Part shown: one piece after another, positions 51,009-60,425 of the stretch
Position numbering within the stretch: the first letter of the stretch is position 1
How the letters are laid out: each line of letters begins with the position of its first letter
Assembly: GCA_017473165.1 (NCBI GenBank)
Contig: JAFUNA010000022.1
Location: forward strand, 21,471-85,470
Length of the DNA stretch: 64,000 bases
Direction: 5' to 3'
From: Clostridia bacterium
GTDB taxonomy: Bacteria > Bacillota > Clostridia > Oscillospirales > Acutalibacteraceae
Translations under genes and position numbers: made by a program
Notes under the pieces: model-generated
What the model was told of the DNA's origin: nothing
Databases searched by the model: none
Seen by the model: only the letters and a program-made list of their open reading frames with translations

Positions 51009-52895
51009 TTATCCCCAGTTATAGGGTCTTTGGATGAAATCAACGTTTTCCTTTTCGGGAATTATGCCGAATGACGAAACTCTGTCCATTCCGTGGGCTT
51101 CAAATTCGTCATAAAGCTCCTCGATTGCCTGCATTCTGAACGGGTTGAGGAAAATATATTCGCCCATAAAGAGATTTGCTTTGTAATATTCCCAGCTCAA
51201 ATAATCAACCTCGATGTTGAATTTCTGCTCCTCGGTAACGTCGGCATTGAGTGCCTTCTGCCAAAGATAATCGCTTTTGAAAACGGCATAGGGTGAGCAG
51301 AAGCCCGCCTGATAGTGCCAGTCAAAGTCAAAGGCGTGTGCCGTTGCCTTGGTCATTGCGGTCTGCAGGTCGATATATTCTCTGATATAGGGTGCGGCTT
51401 CCTCGCCGTAATAAGCGTTGATGAAATCCGTCATGTGGTATTCAACGTCGCAGTCAACGTCCCATTGGAGCTTACGGAGAAGATAGTTTCTCAAATCGTT
51501 GAACGCCGCATAGTGACCGTCGCCGCAGTTATAGATATAGCCCGTGATTCCGATATCGTGCATATATTTCATCGTGGGCTGCATGGTTTCAAAATTCGAG
51601 AAGAACTGTGCCGTGTTGAGGAAATTGATTGTGTAATCGTAGATATATGTTGTGTCGGCAACCTTAACCCAGTTGGCAAAATCCTCTGCAATCTGCGGCT
51701 CGGGGTCGCCGAACTGCATATCAAAGGTTTCGTTTTCAACGCCGTCCATCGCACCGCATTCCGTCAGCGGATGGCTTCTGCACGCCTTGTGGAGTCCGCA
51801 GAGCACGGGGGCAACATTCTTGCTGCACTTAAGGCTCAGATCCGTGGGCGGACGGTCGGTTTCGTTGTAGGCATAGAATGTGAACATGAAATCGGGGAAT
51901 TCATCGTCAAGAGCATCGGCAAAACTGTTTGTGAAAATGAGGGTCGGAGCACAGACCGTGCCGTATTTTTCATAAAGAGCCTCGCAGCTCTCGCAGCGGC
52001 AGTAATTCATGTTGTCCTTCTGACCGATGTGGATGTATTTTGCATCCTTTTCGCATTCGAGAATTGCTTTTCTGCCGTTTTCAACCGCAATTTCAAGCAC
52101 CTCGGGGTGCGAAAGACAAACGTGGTCGGTTGAACGTCTGCCGTCGGGCTGAAGGGCAAAATATTCGGGATGTTCCGCAAAAAGTGAGTCGGGAACAAGC
52201 CTGTCAAGGGTTACGTCCCAGAGAACATAGGTCAGAGCACCGCCGTATTCGGGCATATCATAATGAAATGAAACGTTCATTTTCGTTCTTGCACGGTAGG
52301 CATCGTTTGTGCCGACTGTATCGTTTCTGCGAACGGAAAATGAGGGCTGAACCGTTCTGTTGAGGTTTGCGTCAATTATTAAATCCTTACTTTCGGGAAC
52401 AACCTCGAGCTCGGGAGTGAACCAGCGCACGCCGAAATATTCCTCGAGCAGAGTGTAAACTCCGTAGAGAGTGCCGCGGCTGTCACCGCCCGCAATGAGC
52501 AGGTAATCGCCGTTTGAATAAAGCAGAAAACCGTCAGCACCGATTGCCTTGCGGTCAACGGCTGTGATTTTCTTTTCGAGCTCCGTTTCGCCGAGGACAA
52601 TTGCTTTCTGTCCGTTTTCAAGTGCCGATTCGGCAACGTGAGGGAGCTTTGCACCGCTGATTTTTTCAACGTACGTCTGCAATTCCTCAACCGCCGTGAG
52701 GATACATTCGTCAGCACCGTCGGCTGTAACGATTGCAAAATCGGATTTTCCGTTTTCAACAATCGCCATGGGAGTTGTCACCTCGGGAGCAACATAGGTG
52801 CTGCCGCCGTAGCTGATATCCGTGCTGACGGGGATAATTCCGAGTGCAAAAAGAATAACCTGAAAAAGAGAGATAACCGCTTTGAAAGTTGCCAT
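51009..52895 (-). CDS. Secreted DUF4838-domain protein (glycoside hydrolase-like)
   Basis: A 628-residue protein with a hydrophobic signal or anchor (about 5-24). The segment around 45-165 resembles the GH20/GH67-type N-terminal domain (GDSRGTLYGVYTLLEEYFGVRWFTPELEVVP), followed by the DUF4838 domain with CRCESCEALYEKYG. It probably acts on extracellular glycans; no catalytic activity is shown for the family as far as I know. It is the first gene reading left before the terminator and lies 25 bp downstream of the PBP gene. Confidence 0.75.
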   Translation of the reverse strand: MATFKAVISLFQVILFALGIIPVSTDISYGGSTYVAPEVTTPMAIVENGKSDFAIVTADGADECILTAVEELQTYVEKISGAKLPHVAESALENGQKAIVLGETELEKKITAVDRKAIGADGFLLYSNGDYLLIAGGDSRGTLYGVYTLLEEYFGVRWFTPELEVVPESKDLIIDANLNRTVQPSFSVRRNDTVGTNDAYRARTKMNVSFHYDMPEYGGALTYVLWDVTLDRLVPDSLFAEHPEYFALQPDGRRSTDHVCLSHPEVLEIAVENGRKAILECEKDAKYIHIGQKDNMNYCRCESCEALYEKYGTVCAPTLIFTNSFADALDDEFPDFMFTFYAYNETDRPPTDLSLKCSKNVAPVLCGLHKACRSHPLTECGAMDGVENETFDMQFGDPEPQIAEDFANWVKVADTTYIYDYTINFLNTAQFFSNFETMQPTMKYMHDIGITGYIYNCGDGHYAAFNDLRNYLLRKLQWDVDCDVEYHMTDFINAYYGEEAAPYIREYIDLQTAMTKATAHAFDFDWHYQAGFCSPYAVFKSDYLWQKALNADVTEEQKFNIEVDYLSWEYYKANLFMGEYIFLNPFRMQAIEELYDEFEAHGMDRVSSFGIIPEKENVDFIQRPYNWG

Positions 52896-52920
52896 GATTC
52901 TTCCTCCGATTTTCCTGTTT

Positions 52921-54291
52921 TTATTTTATTCCGTTTTTCAGAAAATACTGCATAACCTTATCCGAAACCTTTGAGGCAACGCCCGAGCCGTAGCCGCCGT
53001 TTTCCGCAATGCAGACAACGGCAAGGGGCAAATCCTCTCTTTGAGAATAGCCGACAAACCATGAATGGCTCTTTTCGCCGTCAATCTGTGCCGTGCCCGT
53101 TTTGCCGCACATTTCAAGGTTTTCAAATTTCCAATCGCCGTATTTATCCTCAACATTGGAGCGAAGAAGCTCCCGAAGCTTTGTTGCCGTTTCGGGGTTG
53201 ATTTTCACAATCGCTTCGCTTGTTCTGCCAACCATTTCCGAAACCGTGCCCGTGGAGCGGATTCTGTCGGGAGCATAGCCCGTGCCGCCGTTGGCAATTG
53301 CACCCATAATCGCAAGAAAATGGGAGGGGTTTACGAGCGTTGTTGACTGACCGATACCCGCCCAGCCAAGCTCGGCTTTGCTCTTTGTGTCGGGTGAAAA
53401 AGTGCTTTTCGCAAGGCGGATTTCCTTTGCGTAGAGCTGACTGTTGAAGCCCATTGATTCCGCCATAGCCTTAAGCTTTGCCGCACCGAGCTCAATCGAA
53501 ATTTCCGCAAACGCACAGTTGCAGGATTCGTTCATCGCCTTTTGAAAATCCACCTCGCCGTGCACGCCGTTGCAGACAACAACGCCGTCACCCGTTTCGT
53601 ATTCGCCGTCACATTCAAAGGTGCGTGAATAAATGTCGGGGATGTTTTCGATTGCACAGGCGGCAGTCACGATTTTCATAATAGAGCCGGGAGTGTAAAC
53701 GCCCGAAATGACCTTGTCAAGGAAAACCGCCTCGTATTTTTCGTTGGTCAGAAGGTCATCGGGTCGGTTGTTTATGTCATAAGTCGGCTTTGAAACGCTG
53801 CAGAGAAGCTTGCCTGTTTTGTAGTTATAGACCGCAACCGCACCGTTATACTCGCCCATTGCCTTGTAAGCGATTTTGTTGGCTTCGCTGTCGATGTTGA
53901 GGGTGATGTTTGTGCCCGTGCCGCTCTGCTTGAGGTTATAAATGCCCTCAATGCGGCTGTAGCCCGAAAGCACGTCACGGTAAAGATAATGAGTGCCCGT
54001 TGAGATATATCCCGCCGTGTCGCCCACAACGTGGAGCACCGAGCGGCGTAAATCAGCACCCTCTGCAAAAATTCTTTCGTTGTCGGAGCTTTTTGCAAGC
54101 TCAACGCCGTTGCAGTCATAAATCGTGCCTGCGTTGATAATCTGACCGCCCGAATAGATGTGGCGGTTAGCCTTGTGTGAAGCCCATTCCGAGCCGTTAA
54201 TCATAAGGCTGCCGACGAAAATTCCGATGCCTGCGATAAAAGCGAGAATCAGCACATAAATTATCGCCGCACGTCTTGAAGTTACTCTCAT
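52921..54291 (-). CDS. Class B penicillin-binding protein (PbpA/FtsI-like)
   Basis: A 456-residue monofunctional transpeptidase: one N-terminal helix (10-31), a short pedestal, and a transpeptidase domain with SIMK (Ser203, Lys206), SCN (256-258) and KTGT (397-400). It is shorter than PBP2 at 1239 and lacks PASTA domains, like PbpA proteins that pair with a SEDS protein. Its ATG overlaps the SEDS gene's stop (ATGA). The partner arrangement strongly suggests a SEDS-PBP glycosyltransferase-transpeptidase complex; the division or spore stage it serves is unknown. Confidence 0.92.
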   Translation of the reverse strand: MRVTSRRAAIIYVLILAFIAGIGIFVGSLMINGSEWASHKANRHIYSGGQIINAGTIYDCNGVELAKSSDNERIFAEGADLRRSVLHVVGDTAGYISTGTHYLYRDVLSGYSRIEGIYNLKQSGTGTNITLNIDSEANKIAYKAMGEYNGAVAVYNYKTGKLLCSVSKPTYDINNRPDDLLTNEKYEAVFLDKVISGVYTPGSIMKIVTAACAIENIPDIYSRTFECDGEYETGDGVVVCNGVHGEVDFQKAMNESCNCAFAEISIELGAAKLKAMAESMGFNSQLYAKEIRLAKSTFSPDTKSKAELGWAGIGQSTTLVNPSHFLAIMGAIANGGTGYAPDRIRSTGTVSEMVGRTSEAIVKINPETATKLRELLRSNVEDKYGDWKFENLEMCGKTGTAQIDGEKSHSWFVGYSQREDLPLAVVCIAENGGYGSGVASKVSDKVMQYFLKNGIK

Positions 54292-55613
54292 GACCTGCCT
54301 CCTTTCGCCTTTGAGGGCTGCACCCTCGGCGGATTAACCGTCGGAGGGTTGGGAGGCAGTCTTTTTTTGACTGCGATGTCGGGTTTGGGCGGGGTGAAGG
54401 GTGCACCCGCCGCACGGATGAATGCAAGCAGGCCCCACGAGCAGAGCATACTCGAGCCGCCTCGGCTCACGAAGGGCAGGGTGACGCCCGTCAGCGGAAG
54501 CAAATCCGTTATGCCGAAAACGTTGAGCGAAAGCTGGAAAAGCAGCATTCCCGCCGCCGCAACGGCTGCGATTGCATAGAAGGTTGAGGGTGCCTGTTTT
54601 GCGGATTTTACGGCAAAAAACGCAATAACCGCAAAGCTGAGCAGCACCGCAATTCCGAGCAGCAGACCCATTTCTTCGCAAATCAGACCGAAAACAAGGT
54701 CGGTTGATGCCGCATAGATATTCCGCAGATATCCTTCGCCGATGCCGAGTCCGAAAAGACCGCCGCTCGCCGAATAAATCAGCACTCTTGTCTGCTGATA
54801 GCCTGTTGTGTCGATAAAATCCCAGACGTGGCGGTAAGCCGAAAAACGGTTTGCAACGTAGGGCTTGAAGTAAATTATCAGAGCCGCACCCATGAGGGCA
54901 ACGGTGCAGATGAGGGCGATTGTGCGGATATCTCCCGAGCGGAGAAATGCAATAAGAATAAATGTAAAAAAGAAAATAAGAGCCGTACCGAAATCCCTCA
55001 TGAGGAAAAGTGCACCGATGCAGCCGAGGGAGAAAATTATGTATTTTGTAAGGCTTGTTGCCGAAAGGAGCTTATCGAGCGACGCCGCTCCGACCCAGAT
55101 AAAGGCGATTTTCACAAGCTCCGAGGGCTGAATCGAGAAAAATCCGAGGTCAATCCAGTTGAGAGTGCCGTTGGTTGTTTCCGCAAGCACAAGGTTAGCC
55201 GCAAGCACGAGGATTGCACCAACGGCGGCGGGATACCGCAGAAAATTCGCAACGTGGACATCCTTTATCAGCAGAAGCATGATAAGATAAACCGCAAGCC
55301 CGATTCCGATGGCGATGAGCTGTTTGAGGGCGTAGCTTTCGCTGAAGCTTGCGCAGACCGTCAGCCCGATTCCCGAAAGGAAAAAGGCGATTGCCTCAAG
55401 CTCAAAGTAGTCGTTGCCCGTAACGAGCACGCCCAGGAGCATATAAATCCATTCGGCGGCGATATAGCCGAAGAAAATGTAGACCATTGTGAGGCTCAAT
55501 TCTTCCTGCCTGCAGAGCACGCAGGCGGCACAGACAAGCTGAAACGCCGTCATGAGAGCCATAACGGTAACCTGCTGGAATTTATACTGTTTTTTGACAG
55601 CTTTGTCGGACAT
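54288..55613 (-). CDS. SEDS peptidoglycan polymerase (FtsW/RodA/SpoVE family)
   Basis: A 441-residue protein with about ten membrane helices. The family signature IQPSELVKIAFIW and the C-terminal ITDLLPLTGVTLPFVSRGGSS are present. It polymerises lipid II into glycan strands. A basic, Pro-rich cytoplasmic tail (KKRLPPNPPTVNPPRVQPSKAKGGRS) follows. It overlaps its PBP partner by four bases. I cannot decide between FtsW, RodA and SpoVE from sequence alone. Confidence 0.92.
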   Translation of the reverse strand: MSDKAVKKQYKFQQVTVMALMTAFQLVCAACVLCRQEELSLTMVYIFFGYIAAEWIYMLLGVLVTGNDYFELEAIAFFLSGIGLTVCASFSESYALKQLIAIGIGLAVYLIMLLLIKDVHVANFLRYPAAVGAILVLAANLVLAETTNGTLNWIDLGFFSIQPSELVKIAFIWVGAASLDKLLSATSLTKYIIFSLGCIGALFLMRDFGTALIFFFTFILIAFLRSGDIRTIALICTVALMGAALIIYFKPYVANRFSAYRHVWDFIDTTGYQQTRVLIYSASGGLFGLGIGEGYLRNIYAASTDLVFGLICEEMGLLLGIAVLLSFAVIAFFAVKSAKQAPSTFYAIAAVAAAGMLLFQLSLNVFGITDLLPLTGVTLPFVSRGGSSMLCSWGLLAFIRAAGAPFTPPKPDIAVKKRLPPNPPTVNPPRVQPSKAKGGRS

Positions 55614-55631
55614 CTTTTCACCGCCCTTTAT

Positions 55632-55670
55632 ATATTCCTTCGGAATGTGATATACGGCTTATGCCGTGTG
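55632..55670 (-). repeat. ATATCAC hairpin array, copy 9 (short, reverse)
   Basis: TTCC-TTC-GGAA, TGTGATATA and CGGC-TTAT-GCCG, then GTGTGAA, upstream of the SEDS gene and within its likely leader. A single GTAGGGG hairpin follows at 55685-55711. Confidence 0.8.
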
Positions 55671-55796
55671 AATTTTTGAAAATTGTAGGGGACGGCGTCC
55701 TCGACGTCCCGCAAAATCTGCCGTATTTCCATTTTACCATATAATCACATAAATTTCAATTTAATTATACTTTAATTAACAGCAATGCACTTTGTT

Positions 55797-56295
55797 AAGT
55801 GCAAAGTTCAAAGTGATAAGTGCAAAGTGTCGGATAGGCTCTGCCTATGACCGATTATAACCGTGAAATCTTATTTCAGCCGTAGGGGACGGCGTCCTCG
55901 ACGTCCCGCAAATTCAGCACAATTTTTTCGGGAGGGGTGACCCCTCCCCTACAATGCAAAATGAAATAATAAAGAATATTGAATAGATAATAAATAATAT
56001 TTTGACGGTAGGGCGGGATGACCTCATCCCGCCGAAAAATCACCCGTAATCTACGGCGGCTTGGGGTCAAGCTGCCCTATTTCAGCGGTAGGGGACGGTG
56101 ACCTCAACGTCCCGAATGCACCGTCAGGTGCATAACAAAATTTATTGCAAGCCTTTAGCTTGCCCGGGTTGTCGAGTCGCCAACCCCTACACGCACATTT
56201 AAATATTATTGCGTCGCAGACCCTTAACTTTGCATTTTGCTCTTTGCACTCTGCACTTTAGTTTGCAGCGGTTTGCTTGTTAAAGTGTGTTTGAT
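55797..56295 (+). repeat. Long composite repeat B, with 103-bp unit copy 6
   Basis: Nearly the same as 39950-40391 over its entire length: AAGTGCAAAGTTCAAAGTG flank, GGATAGGC-TCT-GCCTATGACC, a 71-bp GTAGGGG unit (55882-55952), AATAATAAAGAATATTG, GTAGGGCGGGATGACC, the 103-bp unit (56088-56190) and GTTTGCAGCGGTTTG. It retains an extra 56 bp (ATCCCGCCG...GGCGGCTTGGGG) that the other copy lacks. The rest of the 968-bp gap (55712-55796, 56296-56499) is AT-rich with no gene. Confidence 0.9.
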
Positions 56296-56499
56296 TTGTT
56301 AATTATATTCTTTGATTTTTTTAAAACTGTTAACAAATATCAGCAAGATTATTAATTTTAATATTATATGATAACTTTGTCCGAAAAAATTTTTTCGCAT
56401 ATAATGTTGTTGGGATGAAATTGCACACAACAAATTGCGTTTTCGCACCTTTTAATCCCCCTATATAATATATAAAATATTTTAAAAATAAAAAAATTA

Positions 56500-56528
56500 T
56501 TGCAAGCGAGGAGAAAATGGTGTATAAT
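56500..56528 (+). promoter_or_regulatory. Promoter of the cysteine desulfurase-thiI operon
   Basis: TTGCAA (56500-56505), 17 bp, TATAAT (56523-56528), 54 bp upstream of the ATG. Confidence 0.85.
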
Positions 56529-56581
56529 GTTTTAAATATGATTATAATGGGTGTAGTGCCGACAGGGAAGAAGTTGATTTG

Positions 56582-57736
56582 ATGGACGCATATTTTGATA
56601 ACAGTGCAACAACCGCACCGTGCTGCGAGGCGGTAAATGCCGTTGCCGATGCCATGACACGCTGCTGGGGAAATCCCTCTTCTCTTCACCGTCAGGGCAA
56701 CCTTGCCAAGGAGCTTCTCGATTCCTCAAGAGAGTCCGTCGCAAAGGCTCTTTCCTGTGTTCCCGAAGAAATTTTCTTTACCTCGGGCGGAACGGAAAGC
56801 AACAACCTTGCCTTAAAAGGTGCGGCATATCAGATGCGGCGTATGGGCAGACGGATTGTTTCAACAAGCATCGAACACCCCAGCGTTGACGAAACGCTCA
56901 ACAGGCTCGAAGCCGAGGGCTTTGAGGTCATAAAGCTCAAGGTTGACAGCTACGGCAGAATAAACGAAAGAGAGCTTTATTCCGCCGTCAACTCAAACAC
57001 GATTCTCATAACAATGATGCTGGTCAACAACGAGGTGGGAACAATAATGCCCGTTCAGGCGGCAAAAAGAGCCGCAATGATGGCTCGCTCCCCCGCTCTT
57101 ATCCATTGCGATGCGGTTCAGGCATTCGGAAAAATGCCGATAAAGCCCGCTTTGCTCGGTGTTGACCTTATGACAATAAGCTCCCATAAAATCCACGGTC
57201 CGAAGGGTGTGGGTGCTCTCTACATCCGCAAGGGCGTTAAGATTAAGCCCGTAACAACGGGCGGCGAGCAGGAGCAGCAGAAAAACAACAATAATCTTTC
57301 AATCAGACCGGGAACGGAGGCAATGCCCGCAATCGCAGGCTTTGCGGCGGCGGCAAGAGCCCTGCCCGACCCCAAAAGAGAGCTGGAGCACATAACCATG
57401 CTCCGTGACTATATGGTGTCAAAGCTGACGGAGCTTGACGGAGTTGTTGTCAACTCTCCGCCCGATGCCCTGCCATATGTGACCAACGTTTCCGTAATCG
57501 GAATAAAGTCCGAGCCCATGCTCAACTTCCTTTCCGACAGAGGAATCTGCGTTTCAAGCGGCTCGGCGTGCTCAAAGGGCAAAAAGAGCCATGTGCTTCT
57601 TCAGATGGGGCTTGACAGAAAAAGACTGGACAGTCCGCTGCGAATCAGCTTTTCAAGGTTCACAACCGTTCAGGAAATTGATGCTCTGATTACGGGCATC
57701 GCAGAGGGCAAAAAAGTTATAAGAGCAATTAAATAG
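56582..57736 (+). CDS. Cysteine desulfurase (NifS/IscS-like), ThiI partner
   Basis: A 384-residue PLP enzyme that takes sulfur from cysteine. It starts AYFDNSATT, has the PLP-binding Lys203 in SSHKIHGPKG and the catalytic Cys330 in SGSACSKGK. It precedes thiI by 53 bp; in Bacillus the NifZ-ThiI pair makes 4-thiouridine in tRNA, so that is the likely role. I use the ATG at 56582; an in-frame TTG immediately upstream is a possible alternative. Confidence 0.92.
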   Translation: MDAYFDNSATTAPCCEAVNAVADAMTRCWGNPSSLHRQGNLAKELLDSSRESVAKALSCVPEEIFFTSGGTESNNLALKGAAYQMRRMGRRIVSTSIEHPSVDETLNRLEAEGFEVIKLKVDSYGRINERELYSAVNSNTILITMMLVNNEVGTIMPVQAAKRAAMMARSPALIHCDAVQAFGKMPIKPALLGVDLMTISSHKIHGPKGVGALYIRKGVKIKPVTTGGEQEQQKNNNNLSIRPGTEAMPAIAGFAAAARALPDPKRELEHITMLRDYMVSKLTELDGVVVNSPPDALPYVTNVSVIGIKSEPMLNFLSDRGICVSSGSACSKGKKSHVLLQMGLDRKRLDSPLRISFSRFTTVQEIDALITGIAEGKKVIRAIK

Positions 57737-57738
57737 TC

Positions 57739-57762
57739 CCGTAGGGGCGACCTGTGGTCGTC
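57739..57762 (+). repeat. Short GTAGGGG hairpin between desulfurase and thiI
   Basis: CCGTAGGGGCGACCTGTGGTCGTCCG: one CGACC/GGTCG stem with the usual GTAGGGG lead. It is a minimal relative of the larger units, here inside an operon. Confidence 0.55.
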
Positions 57763-57789
57763 CGAAAAAAGATTTATCGGAGATATATC

Positions 57790-58965
57790 ATGAAAGAGAT
57801 AATTTTAATCAAAAACGGTGAGCTTGCACTCAAAGGTCTTAACAGACGCACCTTTGAGGATATGCTTGTAAAAAATATGCGACGCAGGCTCGAATCCGCA
57901 GGAAAGTTCAATTTTACAATCGCCCAGTCAACAATCGTTGCCGAGCCCGTTGACGAAAGCGTTGACCTTGACGAAGCGGTTGAAAGAATAAAGAAAATTT
58001 TCGGCATTGCAGGTTTTTCAAGAGCTGCAGCCGTTGAAAAGGATATGGAAACAATTCTGAGAAGTGCCGAAGAATACCTGGCTCCCCAGCTTCTCGGAAT
58101 CAGAAGCTTCAAGGTTGAGGCAAAGCGTTCCGACAAAAAATTTCCTCTCAATTCCCCCGAAATCTGCAGGGAAACGGGCGGTTATCTTTTAAGAAAATTT
58201 TCTCATCTCGTTGTTGACGTTCATAACCCCGATATGGTTGTGACCGTTGAAATCAGAGATTCTCACGCATATATCCACGGCAAACAGATTAAGGGTGCGG
58301 GCGGAATGCCCACGGGCTCCGCAGGCAGAGCAGCCGTGCTTATTTCGGGCGGAATCGACAGCCCCGTTGCTGCATATATGATGGCAAAAAGAGGTCTGGA
58401 GCTTATCGCCGTTCACTTTGCATCGCCCCCCTACACAAGCGAAAGAGCAGAGCAGAAGGTGCATTCGCTCCTCAAGCAGGTCAGCAAGTATTCGGGCAGA
58501 ATTGCTCTGTGGGTTGTACCCTTCACCGAAACACAGGAGCTTATAAAGGACAACTGCCCCGAGGATATTTTCACCGTCATCATGCGAAGAATGATGATGA
58601 GAGTTGCACAGAAAATTTCCGCAAGGGAAAGAGCCGGTGCAATGATAACGGGCGAAAGCGTCGGTCAGGTTGCAAGCCAGACGATGCCCGCAATTGCCTG
58701 CACGGATGCGGTTTGCGAAATGCCCGTATTCAGACCCCTTATCGGCATGGATAAGGACGAGGTTGTTGCAATTTCAAGAAAAATCGAAACTTTTGATATA
58801 TCAATTCTTCCCTATGAGGACTGCTGCACGGTGTTCACACCCAAGCATCCCAGAACAAAGCCCTCCCTTGACTATGTTGAGGAATGCGAAAAGGCACTTG
58901 AAGTGGACAGGCTGGTCAACGAAGCCGCAGATAATGCAAGACTGGTTGTAATCAGCGCATATTGA
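57790..58965 (+). CDS. thiI: tRNA 4-thiouridine synthetase ThiI
   Basis: A 391-residue enzyme that adenylates U8 of tRNA for thiolation. It has the ferredoxin-like and THUMP domains, then a PP-loop SGGIDS at 186-191. The C-terminal rhodanese domain of E. coli ThiI is absent, as in Bacillus, consistent with direct sulfur transfer from the adjacent desulfurase. The ATG at 57790 has ATCGGAGA upstream. Confidence 0.95.
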   Translation: MKEIILIKNGELALKGLNRRTFEDMLVKNMRRRLESAGKFNFTIAQSTIVAEPVDESVDLDEAVERIKKIFGIAGFSRAAAVEKDMETILRSAEEYLAPQLLGIRSFKVEAKRSDKKFPLNSPEICRETGGYLLRKFSHLVVDVHNPDMVVTVEIRDSHAYIHGKQIKGAGGMPTGSAGRAAVLISGGIDSPVAAYMMAKRGLELIAVHFASPPYTSERAEQKVHSLLKQVSKYSGRIALWVVPFTETQELIKDNCPEDIFTVIMRRMMMRVAQKISARERAGAMITGESVGQVASQTMPAIACTDAVCEMPVFRPLIGMDKDEVVAISRKIETFDISILPYEDCCTVFTPKHPRTKPSLDYVEECEKALEVDRLVNEAADNARLVVISAY

Positions 58966-59090
58966 TATTCCTGCGGAATGTGATATACGGCTTATGCCGT
59001 GTGATATATTGCTTCGCAATGTGAGATTTTCGGCTTTGCCGAAAGTGATATTCGCCTTACGGCGAGTTAAGGACGGGCTCTGCCCGTACC
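58966..59090 (-). repeat. ATATCAC hairpin array, copy 10 (complete, reverse)
   Basis: Reading left to right: TTCC-TGC-GGAA, CGGC-TTAT-GCCG, ATTGC-TTC-GCAAT, TTTCGGCTTTGCCGAAA, CGCC-TTAC-GGCG and ACGGGC-TCT-GCCCGT, with TGTGATATA, TGTGATAT, TGTGAGAT and GTGATAT spacers. This is the full module order of the other arrays in reverse complement. GGAGCGAAGCGACCCTTAAC and CACTTTTC/CACTATTCAC runs follow to 59158. Confidence 0.88.
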
Positions 59091-59171
59091 CGTTTATATA
59101 ATCGGAGCGAAGCGACCCTTAACTTTTCACTTTTCATTTTTCACTATTCACTTAAAAAAGGAGAAACGGAA

Positions 59172-60425
59172 ATGGCAGTTTGCGAGATTTTGTCCGTAGG
59201 CACGGAAATTCTGCTGGGCGATATACTCAACACAAATTCAAGATATCTTTCCCTTGAGCTTGCAAAGCTCGGCATCTCCGTGCTCCGACACACAACCGTC
59301 GGCGACAATGCCGAAAGGCTTGCGGCGGCACTCAAAACCGCCCTTGACCGCAGCGACATCGTTATCGCAACGGGAGGGCTCGGACCTACCGCAGACGACA
59401 TAACAAGGGACGTCTGCTGCGAGGTTATGGGCTTCGGGCTTGAGCTTGACGAAGCCATCGCAAAGAAAATCAAGGATTATTTTGACTCGAAGGGCTACGA
59501 TATGCCCGAAAGCAATCTGCGTCAGGCGTATGTGCCCGTGGGAGGCACGGTTTTCACCAACAACCACGGCACAGCCCCCGGTCTGGGACTCAAGAAAAAC
59601 GGAAAATGCGTTGCAATCCTGCCCGGACCGCCTTACGAAATGGCCCCCATGTTTCACGAAAGCGTTGTTCCGTTTCTTGCGGAATATGCAGACGGCGCAA
59701 TCGTTTCCCACACGGTGAGGACAATGGGAATCGGTGAGAGTGCCATGGCGGAGAATGTTGCGGATTTGCTTGAAATGGAAAATCCGACCGTTGCACCCTA
59801 TGCCAAAAAGGGCGAGGCACTTTTGAGAGTTACCGCAAAAGCTCACAGCGAGGGCGAAGCCGAGGAGCTTTGCAAGCCCGTGATTGAAGAAATAAAGAAA
59901 AGACTGGGCGGCTATGTTTACGGCATCGACAGCGAAAGCATCGAGCAGAGGGTTGTTGAGCTTCTGAAAGAAAACAATCTGAAAATCGCAACCGCCGAAA
60001 GCTGCACCGCAGGCTATATTCCCAAAAGAATAACCGACATTGCGGGTGCAAGCAGCGTTTTTGAATACGGTGCAATAACCTATTCAAACGAAATGAAGGA
60101 GAAAGTTCTCGGAGTTAAAAAAGAAACTCTGATAAAATACGGTGCGGTCAGCGAACAGACCGCAAGAGAAATGGCGGCGGGAATCCGCCGTGTGTCGGGT
60201 GCGGATATCGGAATATCCGTAACGGGAATTGCAGGTCCCGGAAGCGACGGCACAAACAAACCCGTGGGGCTTTGCTTTATTGCCCTTGATGCGGCGGATT
60301 TGCAGGTCTGCGAGAAAATCGAAACGGGTAAGAATGACAGGGAATACAACCGCTGGGTCACCGCTTCAAGAGCGCTGAATCTGGCAAGGAAGTATATAGA
60401 GGAAAAAGGAGAGAAAAGCAAATGA
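59172..60425 (+). CDS. cinA: CinA (competence/damage-inducible protein A)
   Basis: A 417-residue protein with an N-terminal MoaB/MogA-like domain (LSVGTEILLGDILNTNSRYLS, GGLGPTADDITRD) and a C-terminal PncC-type nicotinamide-nucleotide amidase domain (TAESCTAGYIPKRITDIAGAS). It recycles NMN or has a nucleotide-pyrophosphatase role in the family. AAAAGGAGAAAC precedes the ATG. It overlaps the following sortase by four bases (ATGA), an unusual partner. Confidence 0.94.
   Translation: MAVCEILSVGTEILLGDILNTNSRYLSLELAKLGISVLRHTTVGDNAERLAAALKTALDRSDIVIATGGLGPTADDITRDVCCEVMGFGLELDEAIAKKIKDYFDSKGYDMPESNLRQAYVPVGGTVFTNNHGTAPGLGLKKNGKCVAILPGPPYEMAPMFHESVVPFLAEYADGAIVSHTVRTMGIGESAMAENVADLLEMENPTVAPYAKKGEALLRVTAKAHSEGEAEELCKPVIEEIKKRLGGYVYGIDSESIEQRVVELLKENNLKIATAESCTAGYIPKRITDIAGASSVFEYGAITYSNEMKEKVLGVKKETLIKYGAVSEQTAREMAAGIRRVSGADIGISVTGIAGPGSDGTNKPVGLCFIALDAADLQVCEKIETGKNDREYNRWVTASRALNLARKYIEEKGEKSK

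Noticed and set aside
51315-52133. 272-codon + strand ORF opposite the DUF4838 gene
   Set aside because: It is entirely antisense to a gene with a signal peptide, terminator and recognisable domains; its product has no domain pattern. Long shadow frames are common here because of strong codon bias.
54828-55679. 283-codon + strand ORF opposite the SEDS gene
   Set aside because: Antisense to an unmistakable ten-helix FtsW/RodA protein. The product is Lys/Glu/Cys-rich without motifs, and there is no ribosome-binding site.
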